This document shows, one piece after another, positions 61,428-64,000 of a stretch of 64,000 bases of DNA. Within the stretch, counting starts at the first letter, position 1; each line of letters starts with the position of its first letter. The notes beneath the pieces are model-generated. The model worked only from the letters and a program-made list of their open reading frames with translations, was not told the DNA's origin and searched no databases. The DNA lies in assembly GCF_030704535.1 (NCBI RefSeq), contig NC_081810.1, positions 5,303,501 to 5,367,500 of the forward strand. The letters are read 5' to 3'. The position numbers and the translations under genes are program-made. This DNA is from Vitis vinifera (Eukaryota > Streptophyta > Magnoliopsida > Vitales > Vitaceae).

Positions 61428-61816
61428 TGTCAAAATATTGTGTGAATGACCGAATACCTTGGCCTTGAGTTTTGTATATTATATATAGACTTTACAAGGA
61501 TGCTTTACATGGAAAGCAAATAAAAGCAAATAAATTCCAGCATGATTCTAGCCCTATACATGTAAACTATAATCTGTCAAATAATATATACTAACTGTAC
61601 AAAATAATAAATGAAGAAATAAGGAAACAATTGTGGGCTAAAATAAGGAAAGAAGGGTGGGCTAAATTAAGGAAGGAAGTGTGGACAGCAAGTGTGGGCT
61701 AAAATAAGGAAGGAAGTGTGACAGCAAAGCTGTCCTTTGATAGCTGTCCTTTGACCAGCAAAGCTGTCCTAGTGTGGACAGCAAAGCTGTCCTTTAACAA
61801 AAGCTATCCTTTGACA
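61428..61816 (-). mobile_element. Copia 5' LTR
   Basis: 389 bp and 387 identical to the 3' LTR, so the insertion is recent. It is followed by the target duplication TCCAC (61817-61821). A TATATTATATATAG stretch (61473-61489) lies where a promoter could be, but orientation and use are not shown. Confidence 0.97.
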
Positions 61817-61821
61817 TCCAC

Positions 61822-62319
61822 AGCATCCTATCCTCCCCATCAGCATCCAACCTCTTCCCTTGAATGGACGAAAGGAGTCTCTCCACCTCCCAATCATTGA
61901 AAGGTCTAAGGAAATGTGGAGTCCACCCTCCCTCTTCCCCCATTGGGTCCCAATAGTCCGCAACCCACGCATCTTTAGAACCCGCTAAATCAAACAAGGA
62001 GGGAAAGGCCTCACAAAGGGGGGTGTTCCCGCACCAAATGTCTTTCCAAAATCTCACCCTTTTACCATCCCCCACCGAGAATGATACATTATTGAGCAAT
62101 AACATACCTTCCTTGCTGATTTCCTTCCAAAGCCCTACCCCATGGCCCTCCCTAGCCCTGCGAGTGCTCCACCCTCCTCTTTCAATCCCATACTTCGTAC
62201 TAATTATAAGCTTCCAATATGAGTCTCTTTCAACCGCAAAACGCCAACTCCATTTGCACAAGAGGGCTCTATTAAGAATGGAGAGATTTCTAATCCCCAA
62301 TCCACCCATCTTTTTGTGA
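61822..62319 (-). mobile_element. LINE, right half (RT C-terminal region)
   Basis: The open frame from 62309 starts MGGLGIRNLSILNRALL and runs through CKWSWRF and FNDWEVERLL, the conserved stretch after the reverse-transcriptase core of plant LINEs. The 5' part of the LINE is absent beyond about 62319, the common 5' truncation. It continues at 56687 on the other side of the Copia element. Confidence 0.85.
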
Positions 62320-62324
62320 GTACA

Positions 62325-62765
62325 AACTTATTACAACCAGCTCTTGAATGTATTGTCAATCCTTTTCTTGTTTCCCAGTGAAAGAATAATCTAAAGTGTT
62401 AAGAGAACTTAAGTATAGTAAAGGTCCACTAAAACCTTGAATCCAAGTGTATAAGGACAATAAGAGCTTTGGTTGAAGGGGCTCTCGGATCAGCGGAAAA
62501 ACCTCCAAGTTTGGAAAGAAGCTGTAGCAAGTGGATGTGGACAGTTTCCGAACCACCATAAAATAGTTGTTTGCACTCTCTTTTCTCTCTCTTTTACAGG
62601 CTATTTATTTAAAAGTATTGCATTGGATTCATATGAAGTTTTGATTTTATCAAATTACCTGGTCTTGTATAAAAATTGAACACCTAATTCGCCCTTCCTA
62701 AAGTATACAACTAAGTTGGGTCAGTTAGAATCCACAATTGGTATTATTTTGTTTAGAACTTAACC
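62325..62765 (+). mobile_element. Degraded LTR end with decayed primer site
   Basis: The stretch has the sentence order of a Copia LTR 3' end (AAGCTGTAGCAAGTGGATG, CCGAACCACCATAAAAT, a pyrimidine-rich tract, CACCTAATTCGCCCTTCC). Then AATTGGTATTATTTTG near 62738 looks like a mutated TTGGTATCAGAGC primer site. Boundaries are approximate. Confidence 0.45.
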
Positions 62766-64000
62766 ATTCAAGAAGATTGTGATAAAATCAATTGACCATG
62801 ATCCATGGGAAGTCATCAAAATGGGATGAACATGGTAAATAAAAGCTCAATGAGATGCTAAAATCAGGTACTATCTGCATTGTATCATTGATAAAAATGA
62901 ATATAACAGAGTGCATCAATGCGGATTGGCTAAGGACATATGGAGGTTACTTGAAATTACATCAAGTAAAAGAATATAAAATAAATATCTATAGTTAATT
63001 CAATACATGAAACTATTATTATGATGCTCACTAAGATGTCAATGGTTTTCAAGCATTGGAAAAGGTCTACACAAAGTCTAAAATGGGGATGAAGATCCTA
63101 AGGTCATTACCCAAGGAATGGGAGGTCAAAAGTCCCAACAATTCAAGAAACAAAAAACCTCACCAAACTTCCACCTAAACAACTTCTTGGACTTATAAAA
63201 TCACTATAAAAAGTCATCACGAAGTAGCATGTCATCATCGAAAAATCCCTCCACTCAAGCACAAAATGCACCAATCAGGAGTAAAGGATTTATGAAGTCT
63301 TCTCACCTGTAGCATGTTATTGGTATTTACCTTCTTGTGTGCCAAAACAAAGGCATTGACCTTAGATGGAGCTTTAGATTTCCAAATAAAATTGGTTGGA
63401 GAGAAAAGGACTGGATATGAAGTGCTAGACAGCCTTAAATAATGATTTGATTGAGAATGAGTCTAAAGAGGTCAAGAACCAAGCTCTAGCATCTGAGATG
63501 GATGGAGACAAGTGCACACTAGTAGGAGATGACATGAGTCTTTCTAGGCCCTCAATCTCCGTATCAGTGAGGTTGGCATCACAGTGCTCTTTCTACCTAA
63601 ATGAAGGATTCAAATAACAATGGTGCCCTTACAACATACATCAATCCCTTCCTCCTGCTCTTCTACCTTCATGGAGGTTATGAAATAAAATTGGCAACAG
63701 TGATATTCTCTACAAAAATATATCAAAAGACTAGATCACCTGAATCTGAGTCAGTCAAGTTCTCTACAACAGAAAAGTAAGTCAATAAATAGGACCACTG
63801 ACAATGATCCAAAGCCAATTCACTTTTTTGGGATCTCTCCTGCACCCTTGCTCCTTTCTCCATACACACGCTTGCATGCACATGCCCTCAGCTGTCTCTA
63901 CCTAAACAGATCAATTGAAGTTGACCTAATCAAGTTCTCTCCAAATAGAAAATCGAAGGCTATGGATAGAATCAGTGACTCATCAAGTCCTGCTCCAATT
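62766..64000. other. Unassigned DNA to the window end
   Basis: No gene domain is recognised. 63590-63680 shares wording with 53260-53360, which hints at a common intron or repeat. It could contain retrotransposon interior next to the LTR remnant, or 5' intron sequence of the minus-strand gene. Confidence 0.4.

Larger units (their letters stand above)
56688..61816 (-). mobile_element. Complete Copia-type LTR retrotransposon, 5129 bp
   Basis: Both LTRs, primer site, polypurine tract, gag-pol frame and 5-bp target duplication TCCAC are all present. The two stop codons make it non-autonomous as sequenced, although the near-identical LTRs show that it moved recently. It lies inside a minus-strand LINE, in the same orientation. 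The compact size and short LTRs fit the small Copia lineages; I did not assign one. Confidence 0.97.

Overview
The window looks like nuclear DNA of a woody eudicot, most likely grapevine (Vitis). The grounds are very AT-rich intergenic DNA, short exons split by GT-AG introns, nuclear tRNA genes with internal A and B boxes, and dense nested LTR retrotransposons. Vitis itself is an inference from the style of the repeats; no database was searched.

Layout. Bases 1-6030 are old retrotransposon debris: the end of an LTR on the minus strand, then two LTR ends of one family facing away from each other. From about 6030 to 37160 lies a cluster of five related genes for zinc-dependent, alcohol-dehydrogenase-like (ADH-like) enzymes. 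A core of about 9.35 kb is present twice in tandem: unit A at about 6030-23880 and unit B at about 23882-33670. Each unit holds one full-length seven-exon gene with a single disabling mutation (A1 8997-13101, B1 24080-28269) and one deleted remnant (A2 20164-21311, B2 31210-32323). An intact 392-residue gene (C, 34839-37154) follows. Because A and B are paralogous, each shows the empty site for insertions in the other: a Mutator-like element with a 9-bp duplication (6101-8880), a 4.5-kb LTR-type insertion (14055-18542), a solo LTR (21948-23184) and a TRIM (30430-30842).

From 39952 to 49037 the region is genic: tRNA-Cys(GCA), tRNA-Val(AAC) on the minus strand, and a five-exon gene for the mRNA-export adaptor ALY/THO4, diverging from the tRNA-Val. 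From 51232 to 52948 six phase-consistent minus-strand exons form the 3' part of a conserved-looking gene I do not recognise. The remainder is minus-strand LINE debris. One LINE is split by a very young 5.1-kb Copia element (56688-61816) with LTRs 387/389 identical and two in-frame stops.

How it fits together: gene C, ALY, the two tRNAs and the unknown minus-strand gene are the likely working genes. The main story is a tandem ADH-like array in decay, in which two lineages carry different first exons: A1/B1 encode an organelle-targeting-like presequence and C does not.
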